Under the pieces are notes generated by a model that ran no database searches, was not told the origin of the DNA, and was given only the letters and a program-made list of their open reading frames with translations. 7,299 nucleotides of DNA from Alphaproteobacteria bacterium. GTDB lineage: Bacteria; Pseudomonadota; Alphaproteobacteria; UBA1280; UBA12223. Each line of letters starts with the position of its first letter. Position 1 is the stretch's first letter. Positions 5,510 to 7,299 of this stretch are shown in pieces. The stretch covers positions 1 through 7,299 of the forward strand of contig DMEM01000049.1 in assembly GCA_003450915.1 (NCBI GenBank), in the 5' to 3' direction. The position numbers and the translations under genes are program-made.

Positions 5510-7276
5510 ATGAATCAGCAAATATATCAAATCCAAGAGCCAGAACATAAAAAAGCAGTTATAAAAACAGCTATTGGTATTGATTTAGGTACTACAAATT
5601 CTGTTGTAGCATATGTAAAAGAAAATAAAATTAAGCTTCTTGCTGATAAAGATCATACGACATTATTTCCAAGTGTTGTTGATATTGTAAAGCAAAATGG
5701 ATCAGAGATTAAGTTAAAATCTGTAAAAAGATTAATGGGGAAAACCATTGAACAAGTAAGACAGAGTCCTTTGCATAAAAACTTAGATATTATTGAAGAA
5801 AACGGTAGAGCAAAAATTGCGACAATTCGTAAAAATTATACACCTGAAGAAATAAGCTCTTTAATTTTAAAGAAACTAAAGGATATTTTTGCAGAGTCTG
5901 AAATTAAAGAAACTAAACAGTTAGAGCAAGCCGTTATTACAGTTCCTGCATTTTTTAGTGATAATGAACGTCAGGCTACTCAAATTGCTGCTGAACTAGC
6001 TGGTATTAAATGTTTAAGGCTTATTAACGAGCCTACAGCTGCTTTATTAGCATACGGATTAGAAACAGAGAAAAAAGGCAACTTCGTTGTTTATGATTTA
6101 GGTGGCGGTACTTTTGATGTATCTGTATTAAAACTAATTGATGGAGTGTTTCAGGTTAAATCAACATTAGGCGATGTTCAATTAGGCGGTGATGACTTTG
6201 ATTTAGCAATCGCTAAACACTTTAATATGCAAGATGATTATGACTTCTTAGATGTAGCTAAAGACTTAAAACATAAATTAACTCTACAAAGAACTGCAAT
6301 TTGTAAATATAAAGGTACAAAGTACACTTTAACTAATCAAGAGTTCTTTAAGCTTACTTTACCATTATTAACAAAAACAGTAGAGATTTTAGGACAAGCT
6401 ATTGCTGATGCTAAAGTTGATTCTATTGACGGTATTGTATTGGTAGGTGGTAGTACAAAAATGCCAATTGTTAGTAGAATTTTAGAAACTAACTTTGACC
6501 ATAAAATTTTTAATGATGTAAACCCAGAAACTATCGTTGCAAAAGGCGCAGCCATTCAAGCAGATAAGCTTCTTAATAAAAATAGTGATATCTTACTTGT
6601 AGATGTAAACCCAATTAGCTTGGGTATTGAAACAATGGGCGGTATTTTTGAAAGAATTATTGAAAGAAACACACCAATTCCAACAGCAAAAGGCCAAAGC
6701 TTTACAACATTTAAAGATAATCAAGTTAACTTAGCGATTAATATTTATCAAGGTGAAAGAGAGTTAGTAAAAGATTGTCACTTGCTTGGTAAGTTAGTTC
6801 TAAGTAATATTCCACCAATGCCAGCAGGTATGCCTAAAATTAAAATTAGCTTTATTTTAGATGAAAATTCTATGTTACAGGTAAAAGCAGTTGAAGAGAC
6901 AACAGGTGTCGAGCAATCAGCAATAATTAAATCTTCAATTTCAGCTGAAGATAGCTTAGCTATTTTAAAAGACTCTATTATTAATGCAAGAACTGACGTA
7001 TCAGAAAAAGAACTGATAAAAAGCCGTGTTGAACTAGAGCAAGTTATTCAAGCAAGCCGAAACCTAATAGCAGGTCAGAAATTAGAAAAAACAGAACAAG
7101 AAAAAATGCTTAGATTTGTTGATAAAATAGAAATAGAAACTAAAGATTTGGGCAATAAAGAAAAATTAGATGATAAACGATTTGAACTTGAAGAATACTT
7201 TAAAGAAATAGTAAAAGAAAATATGAATATCTTGCTAGAACAAAACATTGTTGGTAAGCAACTAGATGATGTGTAA
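5510..7276 (+). CDS. hscA: HscA, Hsp70-type chaperone for IscU
   Basis: This 588-residue specialised Hsp70 binds the LPPVK motif of IscU and uses ATP to help cluster transfer. Nucleotide-domain motifs are GIDLGTTNS (23-31, phosphate 1), NEPTAALLAYG (173-183), YDLGGGTFDVS (195-205, phosphate 2) and VLVGGSTKMP (310-319, adenosine). The linker VDVNPISLGIE (364-374) leads to the substrate domain with GIFERIIERNTPIP and YQGERELVKDC, both typical of HscA. The end, GKQLDDV, matches the HscA tail, so it is complete. It is about 28 residues shorter than E. coli HscA (616, from memory), mainly from two shortenings in the ATPase domain: before SVKRLMG (71-77) and in subdomain IIB after GGDDFD (226-231). 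The ribosome binding site is weak (AGGGTAG), suggesting coupling with hscB, 12 bases upstream. Position after hscB excludes DnaK. Confidence 0.96.
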   Translation: MNQQIYQIQEPEHKKAVIKTAIGIDLGTTNSVVAYVKENKIKLLADKDHTTLFPSVVDIVKQNGSEIKLKSVKRLMGKTIEQVRQSPLHKNLDIIEENGRAKIATIRKNYTPEEISSLILKKLKDIFAESEIKETKQLEQAVITVPAFFSDNERQATQIAAELAGIKCLRLINEPTAALLAYGLETEKKGNFVVYDLGGGTFDVSVLKLIDGVFQVKSTLGDVQLGGDDFDLAIAKHFNMQDDYDFLDVAKDLKHKLTLQRTAICKYKGTKYTLTNQEFFKLTLPLLTKTVEILGQAIADAKVDSIDGIVLVGGSTKMPIVSRILETNFDHKIFNDVNPETIVAKGAAIQADKLLNKNSDILLVDVNPISLGIETMGGIFERIIERNTPIPTAKGQSFTTFKDNQVNLAINIYQGERELVKDCHLLGKLVLSNIPPMPAGMPKIKISFILDENSMLQVKAVEETTGVEQSAIIKSSISAEDSLAILKDSIINARTDVSEKELIKSRVELEQVIQASRNLIAGQKLEKTEQEKMLRFVDKIEIETKDLGNKEKLDDKRFELEEYFKEIVKENMNILLEQNIVGKQLDDV

Positions 7277-7299
7277 GCTAAGGCTACCCTTGATTGTGT

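Noticed and set aside
6337..6555. Open frame of 72 codons on the minus strand
   Set aside because: It lies opposite the adenosine-motif region of hscA, with no independent support.
7277..7299. Start of a ferredoxin gene (fdx) expected after hscA
   Set aside because: The remaining 23 bases contain no start codon with a ribosome binding site, so nothing can be called.

Overview
The window holds a nearly complete ISC iron-sulphur cluster assembly locus from an AT-rich bacterium, with a divergent alpha/beta hydrolase gene at its left edge. Gene order on the + strand is iscR, a NifS/Spl1-type cysteine desulfurase, iscS, iscU, iscA, hscB, hscA. This is the classical iscR-iscS-iscU-iscA-hscB-hscA(-fdx) order with one extra desulfurase inserted between iscR and iscS. 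The ferredoxin gene that normally follows hscA would lie beyond the right edge; only 23 bases remain after hscA.

The very low GC content (about one third by eye), strong A/T preference at third codon positions, spacers of up to 275 bases, the tandem pair of cysteine desulfurases and a shortened HscA all fit an alphaproteobacterium of the Rickettsiales type or a similar intracellular lineage. That placement is inference from gene content and composition; no marker gene such as rRNA is present.

Layout: 64-720 (-) alpha/beta hydrolase; 721-969 a divergent control region with a good promoter for the hydrolase, a good promoter for iscR and a possible IscR type-1-like operator just before iscR; 970-3849 iscR, spl1-like desulfurase and iscS as one probable transcription unit (49-base gap, then a 1-base stop/start overlap); 3850-4034 a 185-base AT-rich spacer with repeated TTAGTTT motifs and a weak possible promoter; 4035-4751 iscU and iscA, tightly coupled; 4752-5026 a 275-base spacer with no gene, carrying a small palindrome and a hairpin that resembles a dispersed intergenic repeat; 5027-7276 hscB and hscA, 12 bases apart.

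How the genes work together: the desulfurases take sulphur from cysteine as a persulfide, IscU receives sulphur and iron and builds a [2Fe-2S] cluster, HscB brings IscU to the Hsp70-type chaperone HscA (which reads the LPPVK motif of IscU) for ATP-driven cluster release, IscA acts as an A-type carrier or iron/cluster donor, and IscR senses cluster supply through its own [2Fe-2S] site and probably represses the operon. All key catalytic and ligand residues are present in every protein, so the system looks functional. I see no previously undescribed system here. The points most worth checking are the possible operator, the second desulfurase, the two unusually long spacers and the shortened HscA.
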